A stretch of DNA of 64,000 nucleotides from the NCBI GenBank assembly GCA_029204225.1, contig CM055112.1:41880545-41944544 (forward strand), read 5' to 3'. A program made the translations under genes and the position numbers. Source of the DNA: Diphasiastrum complanatum. Lineage: Eukaryota; Streptophyta; Lycopodiopsida; Lycopodiales; Lycopodiaceae. This document shows, piece by piece, positions 32,620-42,286 of the stretch (its first letter is position 1; each line of letters starts with the position of its first letter). Under the pieces are notes generated by a model. The model made no database searches, was not told where the DNA came from, and saw only the letters and a program-made list of their open reading frames with translations.

Positions 32620-33977
32620 TGGCTCCATCAACAAGTACAAGACAAGATTATGTGCTAAAGGCTTTGCACAAATATATGGCCTTGACTATGAAGAAACCTT
32701 TGTTCCTGTAGCAAAGATGGTGACAATAAGAATCATAATCTCTCTTGCCTTATTTTTTAAGTGGAAACTGTTTTAACTTGATGTCTTCAACGCTTTTTTG
32801 AATGGCTATCTTGAGGAGGAGATATACATGGAACAACCTCAAGGATTTATCAAGGATAAATCTAAGGTGTGTTTGCTATTTAGAAGTCTTTATGGCTTAA
32901 AGCAAGCACCTAGATCATGTATTCAAGACTCAACAACTTTCTACTTTCATTAGGATTTGTGCTTAGTGACTATGATCCTTCTATGTACTTAAAGTTTGAT
33001 AGTAATAATATTGTCATTCTCCTAATCTATGTAGATGACATTATTCTTAGTGGAAGTTGCTTGATGCTAGTTCAAGAAACCAAAGATGCATTAGGAAAAG
33101 AATTTAAAATGCAAGATCTAGGAGAGATACATTACATGTTGGGCCTTGAGATTGATTTTCATGAAGAGTATGCTTTTATTTGTCAATCTAGATATGTCTT
33201 TTCTATGTTGAGAAAATTCAATATGCAAAATTGTAAAGGCATAGATACTCCCATGGAGCAACATGTAAAAAATCCTATTAAAGGTGATGAAAGATCCTTC
33301 GAGGACATCACACTTTATAGAAGTCTTATAGGCTCTTTAATTTGGCTTACTATCACTAGACCCGATTTGAGCTATTGTGTGCACAAATTGAGTCAATTTA
33401 TGCAAGATCCCAGATGGCCAAGAGAGTTCTAAGATATGTATCTTCTACTCAAGATTATGGTTTATTGTACAAGAATGAAGATCTAACCATTATTGGCTAT
33501 TTGGATTCCGATTTTGCAAGTGATAAAATGGATCGAAAGTCCATTAATGCATATACTATCTTTCTTGGAGGCAATCTTGTGTCTTGGCTTTCAAAGAAGC
33601 AAGATACCATATCTCTATCATCTTGTGAGGCCGAGTACAAAGCACTCACTACAACAACTAAAGAGGTGCTTTGGATCAAGAGGTTAATCATGGAGCTAAA
33701 GTGCATCAAAGAGGATGATCTTCCCTTGATCAAATGTGACAACATATGGGCACAAGCTCTCGCAAACAATCCTATTTTTCATGCAAGAAGCAAGCATATA
33801 GAAGTGGCACACCATTTTGTAAGAGAAAAGCTCATTGGAGGTGAAATCAACTTGGAACATGTCGACGCATCTTCGTGTATTGCTGATCTTCTCACAGAGC
33901 CACTTTGCAAAAGTGCCTTCTCAAAGCATAGGTCTAATCTTGGTCTTATTTCAAGATCAATGCTTGATCCACATTAG
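32598..33977 (+). pseudogene. Copia RT and RNase H, frameshifted
   Basis: Joined by a deletion to integrase, starting at GCKWVLKIKYNHDGSINKYK. RT motifs follow: CAKGFAQIYGLDYEETFVPV, a TAA at 32774, [27 protein letters not shown], a frame change near 32920, then LLIYVDDIILSG with the catalytic YVDD and PDLSYCVHKLSQFM. After another small break at 33415, RNase H reads MAKRVLRYVSSTQDYGLLY, SWLSKKQDTISLSSCEAEYK, and ends HRSNLGLISRSMLDPH at 33977. Purine-rich AGGAGGAG precedes the LTR at 33996. Confidence 0.85.
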
Positions 33978-33995
33978 ATACATTTTTAGGAGGAG

Positions 33996-34978
33996 TGTCA
34001 AAATATTGAAAAATCTATCTAATGTTGTGAGTAGGGGTCCTAAAAATGCCAAACATTCACAGTCTTTCCAACTGAGATGCCAAATCTATTTGAAACTCTT
34101 GTGGAATGGTTTGCCTAGAAAGAAAGAATAAAACGTGTGGAGCAACTCAAATGCTGCCAAGGAACCTGGGAGCTTAGTTCTCCAAGGGTTTTAGTAACCA
34201 CAAGGCATGCCATCAGCACACATATCACACAAGGTTCATTGAATCATGCCTCACTCAGATCAATGGTTTGGATCGTGTGATTTTGGTAGAAATTTGGACC
34301 GTGTGAAAAATTCAACTAGTTTAGTTGATCTACTTTGGCGATTTTGAGGCCAACATGAAATTTCTGTCAAAATATTGGAAAAATCTATCTAATGTTGTGA
34401 GTAGGGGTCCTAAATATGCCAAAGAAGAATTGAGCTCTTTTGGCTTAGTAAAGACCCATCTTAGAATAAAATATACAAGGTAGGTAGAAGTAGAAACTCG
34501 AGCTACCATAGATATTGCCATTTGTACTTTACATTCCACATTTAAAGCATGAAAAGACTAGGTGGCACAATTAGACATAGTGAGGTGGCTTGGATAAGTC
34601 TAGATAGCTTGAGAGGTGGATCCACAACTCCAATTCAACTCAAAGTAGGAGAAGAGTCCATGGATCTATATATATGTGATGTACTCTCATTGAGAATATG
34701 AGAAAATTTGTGTGCAATGCAAATTTGGAGACAAGCTCTTTGTGCCCTCTCTCTCTCCACGAGTTTTGTACTTGCTATTTTCTCTCTCTAGTCGAGTAGA
34801 GGCATTTATGATGTTTGGTCTTATGTTTTGTTGACAGATCTTGCTTGTAACACAATAGTATTTCTTGTATGATCAGCTTTCCTATTGTCAACCAATGCTA
34901 GTCTAATCTTTATGGTATTATTGGGCTTAGAATATCAAAAGTACATGTGTAGGGCATCCCACACGTGTGAATTTAGCA
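33996..34978 (+). repeat. 3' LTR of copia element with duplicated start
   Basis: Starts TGTCAAAATATTG after the purine tract; the same 58-base start recurs at 34365, after which the LTR runs to ATTTAGCA near 34978 with GAGAGA tracts and an ACACGTGTG palindrome close to the end. Either the LTR is 34365-34978 with 369 bp of duplicated material before it, or the LTR itself carries a 369-bp insertion. No target duplication can be tested, because the 5' end is lost. Confidence 0.6.
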
Positions 34979-35089
34979 ATTTAGAGCTCATACTAATGAA
35001 TCAGATCACAAGCTCATTTCTAACTAAAAGTGTGGCTTGAGGGGGGGTGTTGGAATATCAATCCACACTCTAGAGAGAACTATCAAACA

Positions 35090-35161
35090 GGACGGATAGC
35101 TCAGTGGTAGAGCATCCCATCCGGTATGAGGGAGGTCCTGGGTTCGAATCCTAGTCTGTCC
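35090..35161 (+). ncRNA. tRNA-like sequence in LTR, copy 1
   Basis: 72 bases with acceptor-type ends GGACGGA and TCTGTCC that can pair, a D arm GCTCAGTGGTAGAGC, a T-arm with GGGTTCGAATCC, and an A after the acceptor. A box (TAGCTCAGTGG) and B box (GGTTCGAATCC) match Pol III consensus. The anticodon arm does not form a clean 5-bp stem with a 7-base loop, so it is probably not a functional tRNA. It likely serves as an internal Pol III promoter. Confidence 0.65.
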
Positions 35162-35344
35162 ATCTATATTATGATTTAAGGATTCATTGTATCAGAGCCA
35201 AGTTAGACCTAACAGTTCATGGTATCAAAGCCATGGTTAGGTGGCCCAAGTTGTGGGGCAGGTGATAGCTAGGAACTCAACCAAGTGTGGCTTGAGGGGG
35301 GGTGTTGGAATATCAATCCACACTCTAGAGAGAACTATCAAACA

Positions 35345-35416
35345 GGGCGGATAGCTCAGTGGTAGAGCATCCCATCCGGTATGAGGGAGGTCCTGGGTTC
35401 AAATCCTAGTCTGTCC
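35345..35416 (+). ncRNA. tRNA-like sequence in LTR, copy 2
   Basis: Same length and layout as copy 1. It differs at GGGCGGA in the acceptor strand and GGTTCAAATCC in the B box, both still compatible with Pol III boxes. Confidence 0.65.
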
Positions 35417-35446
35417 ATCCATATTATGATTTATGGATTTCTAACA

Positions 35447-35830
35447 CAGTCTGTAGAAATACACGAAATTTGACAACAGTGTCGAAAATTTTCTCTCACT
35501 ACAAAGCCCAACACTGTCACCTTTTTTCTACAGTCAATTTTCTCTTAAAGTGACACTGTCAAAAATTGCAAGTAAAAATATAGTGTCGCATTTTCTACAT
35601 TTTTTGCCTGTCAAGAATTACGAGTAAAAATGCAGTGTCACATTTTTCGCATTTTTCAAAGTGTCTTAAATGTTAAGGAAATGACTTTGGCAAAGTGTGG
35701 GGTTATCCCAATATTAAGAAAATGAGATTTTATGACAGTGTCGCATTTCTCTCAAAATGCTGACGTTGTCGTCTTTTTGCGACACTGTCACTCATACATG
35801 GCGGAATAAGCTATCTTCCTCTTTCACAAT
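35447..35830 (+). repeat. LTR fragment (TGTTGGATTATTC family), plus orientation
   Basis: CAGTCTGTAGAAATACACG onward matches the inner part of the LTR that starts at 60513 (CAGTCTGCAGAAATACACA). It includes repeated GACACTGTC-type motifs. The LTR start is missing; the fragment begins right at the TRIM end. Confidence 0.55.
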
Positions 35831-36237
35831 GCATGACTACGCCTATCGATTTCAAACAAAACAATAGTGATAGAAATTATGTTTGAGCTTATAGTAACTA
35901 ACTTTGAAATCGCCAGTACTACAGTGATTACGTAGCCAAACAATTAAGCATAAAAAATTATCAGACAAATTTAATCACGAAGAAAAACAGAAACGCATAC
36001 ATTTTGAGATGAAAACTGAATGCAATAAAGAATAGTATTGATTCAATATGAAAATGTAATAGAAGTAAATGAGTACAATAAGTTGCAGGTCGAAGCTGCA
36101 TACTCTATGTTATCTCTGGACGGCTAGGAATAAAAGTCTGAATTAAGCGCAATGCTGATAAATAGTAGCGCAATAGCAATCTCTAAGACAACTCTAAAAA
36201 GTGAGCTAGAATGCTCAGGAGTGTTCAAGCTCGCAGG

Positions 36238-36307
<70 letters not shown>

Positions 36308-36883
36308 AACTATTCAAATGCTTTTGATAATCTTGAAATCATTAAATTGTATGACTATGAACAGCTATTTATACTAAAAAATTAGATCATGAATTGCGAT
36401 TGCTAGTTGGTTGGTGATCAGCTGGCATCCATCCGGTCCTTGTCATTGATTGCTGATAAGCGATGAAATTGGCCGTAAACATTCTGTCTGTATAAATGAA
36501 CCAAAATTGTAGCTCTACAGAAATGAACCTAAAACAGCTACAGGCGACACTATCGAGTTTTTCGCGAAAAAGAAAAAAAAGAGAAGGTGCCCTTAAATCT
36601 TATTTAGGGTTGTCCCACACTTTGCCAGAGTCACTTCCTTAACATTTGAGGCTCTTCTAAAAAAGCGAAAAATGCGAAACTATATTTTTACACAAGATTT
36701 CTGTCAGGCGAAAAATGCAAAAAAGAGACATTGTCGTAAACTCCATGTAATTCTTCAGACTGTGAAAAACACTTGTAATTTTGCAGACTATGTAAGCACA
36801 CGGAAAAATCCGCAGAATTGGATAAACAATGGATGAAGATTAAAATCGATTCGTCGATTGGTAAGAAAGAGAATAATCCAACA
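35831..36883 (-). repeat. 3' LTR of minus-strand copia element (TGTTGGATTATTC family)
   Basis: The minus strand starts TGTTGGATTATTC at 36883, next to a purine tract (36884-36896 complement) and the RNase H end. It contains a TATA box (TATAAATAG, minus strand, about 36364-36374) and a GA/CT microsatellite. The far end is not sharply defined, because an oppositely oriented fragment of the same family abuts it. Confidence 0.6.
36241..36306. repeat. (GA)n microsatellite, about 33 units
   Basis: Perfect GA dinucleotide run inside the LTR, about 60 bases downstream of the TATA box on the element's own strand, so it would be transcribed in the 5' untranslated region. Confidence 0.95.
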
Positions 36884-36896
36884 CTCCCCCTTAATT

Positions 36897-37984
36897 TGAA
36901 TCCTTGAATGCCTTGACCTTCAAAATTAGTTCTATACAGAATCTTCTGTGTGACTCCAAACTTAATGCTTTAGTAAAAACATCTGCTATCATATCTTGTG
37001 TTCTACAGTATTGCAATCTGACCTCTTCATTGAGAACTTTTCTTCTGATGAAATGATACTTCAGTTTAATGTACTTACTATTGGAATAGATCTAGGGTTG
37101 GCTGATAAAGTGATGGCACTTTGATTATCACAAAATAATGTCGTCAAAGCATATTGATTCAGACCGATATCTAAGAGTAAGTTCCTCAACCAAATTGTTT
37201 CATTTGTAGCTTGAGAGGCCGCGATATACTCTGATTCAGTGGAAGATAGAGCTATCGAAGAATGCTTGCAACTGTTCCAAGAAACTGGGTCACTATTGTT
37301 GAGGAAGAATGTAAATCCGAAAGTAGATTTACAAGTGTCTACATCTCCTACCCAACTTGCATTTGTGTAACCACTGAGTAAAATTGAGTTTATCATTGCC
37401 GACTACTCCATAACAAATGCAAAAGTCCATAGTAGCTCAAAGATATCTCATGACTCTAATAAGAGCCTTCCAATGTGTTATACCAGGGTTAGTCATAAAT
37501 TGACTAAGAGATTTGATTGCAAAAGCTATGTCTGGCCTGGTACAGATCATGGCATACATAAGAGATCCTATAATAGAATGGTAAGGATACTCACGCATCT
37601 GTTGCTTCTCATGAATTCTTTGGGGACACTGGTCCTTTGACAATTTGAGTCCTGGTTCCATTGGTGAGAGAGCTAACTTGCTATTCATCAGATTATATCT
37701 GACTAACATGTTGTAGATGTACCTCTGTTGTGTAATGTAGACCAACTTCTATTTTCTGTCTCTATGGATTTGTATACCAAGGCAGAAATGAGCTTCACCC
37801 AGATCGATCATGTCGAATTTGAAAGATAGCATTGTCTTGGTTTCTTTTATCAAATCGGTACTGTTGTTAAAAAGCAATGTATCATCCACGTACAAAGTAT
37901 AATGATAAAAGACTGTTGCACTACTTTGAAGTAAATGTTTGAATCTGAAGAGCTAGGTGTATAGTTGTGATCAATAAGGAAAGT
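36897..37984 (-). pseudogene. Copia RT (YVDD onward) and RNase H
   Basis: Minus-strand reading from 37984: FIIILYVDDTLLFNN with catalytic YVDD (about 37885), then MVYITQQRYIYNML, PYHSIIGSLMYAMICTRPDI, RNase H with TNASWVGDVDTCKSTFGF, SSIALSSTESEYIAASQATN and CDNQSAITLS (37396-37061), and finally KYHFIRRK and MIADVFTKAL near 36990. One stop near 37743 and frame breaks near 37425 and 37060 disable it. The N-terminal part of this RT continues at 44591-44853 on the other side of the inserted element. Confidence 0.85.
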
Positions 37985-37989
37985 ATTGT

Positions 37990-38524
37990 GTCATGTACTT
38001 TTAGTACATCAGTGCTTTTCAAGGCAATATAATATCCATTGTAAGCTTTGTAGGCCCAAAAGGAGTTATTAGCCTTAAGAACAAGATGGTTCCCTCTTTA
38101 GGCCCTTCAAAGTAACTAATAAGGATAATAGGCCAATAAGGGCCTAATGTAGTTTAAATTATACTTAACAAGGGCTAACTATCTCTCAAGAGAGTAAAGT
38201 TAAGTTAAGTAAGAGCATTGTCTATAACTAGGCAAGAGACATCATTTTGTGAATCTTTTGGCTCATTTGCAAGTGAGAGCTTCTAGCTTCCTTGTGAATG
38301 TGAGCCATAGGGATCTCCATTGCTAGGTCTCATATGCCCTATCTACATGAATCCATGCTCATTTACATTGCTTTGTACTCTTCTTTTCATTGCTAATGTG
38401 ATTCCATTGAGATCTCATTGTTTCTAGCTTTCTATGGATATGCTATCTTGAATGCTTTGTACTTTTTTTGCTCTTAGCTTTACTTCCATTGCAATTGCTA
38501 TTTGCTTAGATTTGGCACATGACA
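37990..38524 (+). repeat. 5' LTR of the double-Gag element
   Basis: TGTCATGTACTTTTAGTACA to TTTGGCACATGACA. Matches 44050-44585 with scattered substitutions. Confidence 0.95.
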
Positions 38525-38529
38525 TTTCT

Positions 38530-38541
38530 TGGTATCAGAGA
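38530..38541 (+). promoter_or_regulatory. Primer binding site, tRNA-iMet type
   Basis: TGGTATCAGAGA, five bases after the LTR end; eleven of twelve bases fit the usual iMet site. Confidence 0.8.
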
Positions 38542-39797
38542 TAGATCCATGATTCATGATGATTCTATGAGGAGTCCATTAGATTTGATGAGTTTATTGT
38601 TTTTGTAGCTTTCTTTATGCTATATTTTTAACATTGAATTTTTCAGCTCTGTTCCGACGAACTTTTGACATTCAATTTCGTTTTTCATTTCTAATTCAAT
38701 TCCATATCTTTGTAGAGCTTTGTTTCAGCTTTAATTTGCATCAATTTTCAAGCCATTTGGATAAGAGATGCAAAAGTTATTGCACTTTTTCCAAAAGTTG
38801 TCAAAATAGGTGACTAGAATTTTGTCTTCACTTGATTTGAATTTTTCAGATTTGATCTGAGTTTTAATTTCTAGTTTCTTTCCATAGGACTTTAAAGCAT
38901 TGTCTTAGATTTGATCTGATCCATATGGCAGGTCATTTGGATTAGTATCCAAAATGTTATGACAAATCTTGATTTGTAACTCTAGTTTTGTAGTTTTTCT
39001 TTCTTCAAAATTTTCAGTCCTGTTCTGTGATTAATTTGACCTATCAAATCACATGCAATCATTGATCTGATACTATAGCCTGATAGAGCCTGTTTTTAGC
39101 TTTTCAGAGGTACTGAGTTTGTGTGATTTGGATCAATATTGAGTAGGTTATGATCACATTTGTGGAGATGGGTCAGAATTGCCAGAATTTTGAAATTTTT
39201 TGTGGATTCTTTCCAAGTGAGAGAGAAGCACTTCAGTTTTCAATTCTGAAGTTTCATGTCCTTGTAAATTTTTTTTCGATTTCTTCAATTTGAAGTTTGA
39301 TTTTAAAAAAAAAAACTTAACCCTTCCCAGCCCTAACCTCTACGCGATCTAACCTAGTCCAACCTAACCCTAATGCACTCCTCTCTCTCTCCACACTCGG
39401 TTAACAGCTCTCTAGCGACTGTTTCCTGTCTCCTCACATCCGCTTATCTGACAATACTTAATTATCAGAGTTTCTTTTATTACCGCAACTATTTTCCAAG
39501 TGCAAAACATATTGTTTTTCATCACACTCCTGCTGGATTTCACATACTTCTGGAGCAAGAGAACGAAGATCCCATTTCGAACCTTCAGTGATAGAGTACA
39601 TATACAAATAATGATGCATTTCGCCATTACAACGGCTTCAGAAAGACGAATCAGGGAACACTATTGCACAAATTTGCTCTGAAATTTTCACTATTACTTT
39701 AGACAGAGAGCAAACACAACACAATAATGCAATTATAACTGTTCCAGAGACACGAGGCAGGAAACAACATTGCGCAGATTTGAATCTCCTCCGGCTC
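38542..39797 (+). other. Leader of the double-Gag element
   Basis: Non-coding, about 1.25 kb. It contains a stretch with repeated CTAACC/CTAACCC motifs (39313-39380), which is also found in the leader of the related element at 57531-57580 (minus strand). Confidence 0.5.
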
Positions 39798-39808
39798 CGG
39801 TCGAGATT

Positions 39809-40228
39809 TCATCCAATTCCTTTTAGCAATAACCTTGCGAATCTGGGTTATTGGCACATCATCATAAGTTGCGGCTGTTGGTGCTGTGGGTAAGGTGGTT
39901 GATATCGGCTTAGAAGCAGGAGGGGATGGTATAGGTTTTTCAGCTTTAGAAACTGACACTGATTTTACACCAGACTTGACAGCAGCTAACACATCAGCTT
40001 TGACAAGTATGCCATGAGGACCAGGTGGGTTTATGGAAGATGCATCAATTCCACTCTCTGCAAGAAGCCTCCTCACAGAAGGGCCTAATCTGTCTCTATG
40101 CACGACTGCTGAAGGCTCAGGGACTTTTGACTGATCTGTCTTGTTTTTACTTTCAGCTTGCTCCGGATCCTTCTTTGGTGATTGATCAATAATATCACTG
40201 CCAGCAAACTTAGTGACATCTTTTGCGT
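39809..40228 (-). pseudogene. Captured antisense fragment of pyruvate dehydrogenase E2
   Basis: About 135 codons, open on the minus strand, read PSVRRLLAESGIDASSI and GPHGILVKADVLAAVKSG, which is the peripheral subunit-binding domain (binds E1/E3), then a Pro/Ala-rich linker and DVPITQIRKVIAKR, the start of the acyltransferase domain of plant mitochondrial dihydrolipoamide acetyltransferase. The lipoyl domain and the catalytic His region are absent. The segment is bounded by the direct repeat CGGTCGAGATT (39798-39808 and 40229-40239). It is antisense to the retroelement. No intron is seen, which suits capture from a spliced RNA, but intron positions in the parent gene are unknown here. Confidence 0.75.
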
Positions 40229-40239
40229 CGGTCGAGATT

Positions 40240-40560
40240 GGCTTCAATTACGTCCATTCTCTCTCTACCAAGCCATCGCGACGTCCGCTACCCTCCTTCT
40301 CTCTCTACGTTCATCTCTCTCTCCGTCGGTCACGTAGCCGACGTCGGTCACCCCCTTTCTCTCTTCGGTACCCCGACGTCGGTCACGTACCCGACGTCGG
40401 TCACCTTCTCTCTTCGACCGCTACCCGACGTCGGTCATCTCCGAATTCTCTCTAAATTCAGTCGGCTCAGATTTTTCTCTTTCCAAATTCCGTCGGTTGA
40501 GATTTTTTCTTTTTTTATCTCTAGCACGATCCACAAGAGTAACCGATTAAAATAAAATTG
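40240..40560 (+). other. CpG-rich leader repeats (CCGACGTCGGTCA)
   Basis: At least four copies of CCGACGTCGGTCA-like palindromic units mixed with CTCTCTCT tracts, at 40329-40440. A clearly related block occurs in the leader of the element at 53192-58713 (about 56690-56800, minus strand). Far richer in CpG than the surrounding DNA. Overlapping Arg/Ser-rich frames here are shadows. Confidence 0.6.
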
Positions 40561-41147
40561 CCGACAATTTTTAGATTTTTGACGATTCTTTTTATTCTTC
40601 TACGAGCACATGAATGTTTCATGGATTCCAAAAAAATTATTGAATTCAATTTTGATTTTTTCTTTAACCCCTTAATTCTAAGTTGTTTAATTTTAACTTA
40701 CCGTTCATTTTTTAACACGTAATTTTTTTGTTTGAGCTTAGATCCCAGTGCTATAAAAACGAAAAGTGATCAGAAAGATGAGCCTGACACTGCTAAGTTA
40801 TTAAAATTGTGTCATTATTACTTCTCAAAAAAAAAATTCAAGACCCCTTTTCTTGAGTCAGTTTTTTTTTTTTCGTGTTTCCATTAGAAATTTTCAAATC
40901 TTCATATCATCTCCGTTTTAAATCGGATTCAAACGTTGTAAAAAGCAAAACTGTTTGTGGTGACAGATTGAACACAACTGTTACTTCATTTTAATTTGTT
41001 ACACTTTTCATTCACAGCCACTTTATTCTTCGAGGACTCTGAATCTTTAAGTGAGTGGAGAAGAGCAATTTTACCAGCTTGTAAAATACCATTCTGAATA
41101 AATCTCAAACGGTGAATTCATAGTCTACAAGTTTTCACTAGTCATTA
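40561..41147 (+). other. AT-rich leader before double-Gag ORF
   Basis: Poly-A and poly-T tracts; no frame. Leads to the first good start codon at 41148. Confidence 0.5.
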
Positions 41148-42233
41148 ATGATGGACCTATATAGTCAAAACATTCAATTTTCATCTATTGATGAAATACA
41201 ATCTGAAATCGTACGTTACAACCTTGTATTTGACGGACAACCAAGTTCAATCAGCATTGATGATTGGTTGACTGAATTAGAAGCTTATTTTTGTCATCGC
41301 CATTATTCTAAAGAAGATGATTTCGCTTCATTGTGCTTTCAAGGACAAGTTCGAGCATGGTGGGATACTCAAGCACATTCGGACACAAAGCTTTGGAATC
41401 AATACAAAATTGCTTGCATCGATAGTATTACCAGATTTTATGAAAAATCATTCGAATATCTCAAACAAAGTGGTTCTGTACAACAATTTAATCAACAATT
41501 TTTGGCATTGGTTCAGAAGACAAAATTTGAGTGTAGAAAATGTTTGAACTACTATGTGGGTTTCCTTCAAACGCCTATAAAGAATGTGCTTCAACCAACT
41601 CTTTCCAAATCCATTTATGCCGCTAGTTTTATGGAGTTGCACAATATGATGGATCGTGCACTTGTTCTGGAGCTCTTATCTACAAACCATATCAATGAAT
41701 GGTGGAAAGTCACTGCTCAACGGAAACCTTATTATTACAACCAACGACTGTCTGAATACGTTAGTCCTACCTTTGATGGAAGCATTCACTCCATTAATGT
41801 AGACAGTTGGCTAGAAGATTTGGATTATAACTTCTACTATAGTGGAGGTATTGATGACAGTAGTATGGTTTTCTTTGCCTCATCGGGTTTCCAAGGACGT
41901 GTTCAGTCATGGTGGAACATCGTTCACGACTTCCTTCCTGAGAATTGGTTAACTTTCAAGAGAGTTTGTAGACAGATCTTCAATCGATCTGACTTCATCC
42001 AATGGTGTTCTTTGGACCAGACAACTATAGTTGCTAAGTACAATAGAGAATTCCAACAAATGGTCCCAATATTCGATTATGGAGAAGTATATCTTGTACA
42101 ATGCTATATATATGGCTTACAACCTCAATATCGGAGCGTTGTAGAAAACTATCTACAAACAACTTCTCTCCAGTCTGGGTTCCGATTAAGAGAAACTATG
42201 GAATATGTTTTAAAGTACGAGCAACAAGAATAA
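41148..42233 (+). CDS. Gag-like protein with two tandem Gag domains
   Basis: 361 codons, intact. Domain 1 at about residues 24-185: FDGQPSSISIDDWLTELEAY, CFQGQVRAWWDT, LWNQYKIACID, SVQQFNQQFLALVQ. Domain 2 at about residues 205-355: FDGSIHSINVDSWLEDLDY, GFQGRVQSWWNIV, WLTFKRVCRQIFN, TTIVAKYNREFQQMV, CYIYGLQPQYRSVVENY. The motif order is the same in both, as in Ty3-type Gag (retrotransposon gag family), so the domain was duplicated. There is no zinc knuckle. The duplicates differ widely, so the duplication is old and both halves were kept. It is followed by ORF2 after 53 bases. Confidence 0.8.
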   Translation: MMDLYSQNIQFSSIDEIQSEIVRYNLVFDGQPSSISIDDWLTELEAYFCHRHYSKEDDFASLCFQGQVRAWWDTQAHSDTKLWNQYKIACIDSITRFYEKSFEYLKQSGSVQQFNQQFLALVQKTKFECRKCLNYYVGFLQTPIKNVLQPTLSKSIYAASFMELHNMMDRALVLELLSTNHINEWWKVTAQRKPYYYNQRLSEYVSPTFDGSIHSINVDSWLEDLDYNFYYSGGIDDSSMVFFASSGFQGRVQSWWNIVHDFLPENWLTFKRVCRQIFNRSDFIQWCSLDQTTIVAKYNREFQQMVPIFDYGEVYLVQCYIYGLQPQYRSVVENYLQTTSLQSGFRLRETMEYVLKYEQQE

Positions 42234-42286
42234 AGGTTTAAGTTGAAGCTGAAAGGAAAGAAGAACAATCCAGATGGTTTGAGGAA

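Larger units (their letters stand above)
35029..35446 (+). mobile_element. TRIM-like tandem unit with tRNA-like LTRs
   Basis: Two LTR-like repeats, 35048-35186 and 35303-35446, 255 bp apart, each starting TGTTGGAATATC; the second ends TTCTAACA. Between them lie a tRNA-iMet-like primer site (TGTATCAGAGCC, 35188-35199) and a 3' purine tract (CTTGAGGGGGG, 35292-35302). The same purine tract and ~12 preceding bases also occur before the first LTR (35029-35047), so the left side is the end of another internal region and the structure is a piece of a tandem array. There is no coding capacity. Each LTR carries a 72-base tRNA-like segment. This recalls Cassandra TRIMs, whose LTRs carry 5S rRNA-like sequence. 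Confidence 0.65.

Noticed and set aside
35090-35416. Two real tRNA genes
   Set aside because: Acceptor, D and T arms fit, but the anticodon arm does not form a regular stem and loop, and both copies sit inside LTR repeats; called tRNA-like instead.
35029-35446. CRISPR-like direct repeats
   Set aside because: Repeats are long, only two copies, with LTR features; no spacer array anywhere in the window.
36152-36385. A 77-codon protein with a Glu-Arg repeat
   Set aside because: Produced by the GA microsatellite in an LTR.
40213-40555. Arg/Ser-rich proteins
   Set aside because: Overlapping frames over CpG-rich leader repeats, with no homology between frames.
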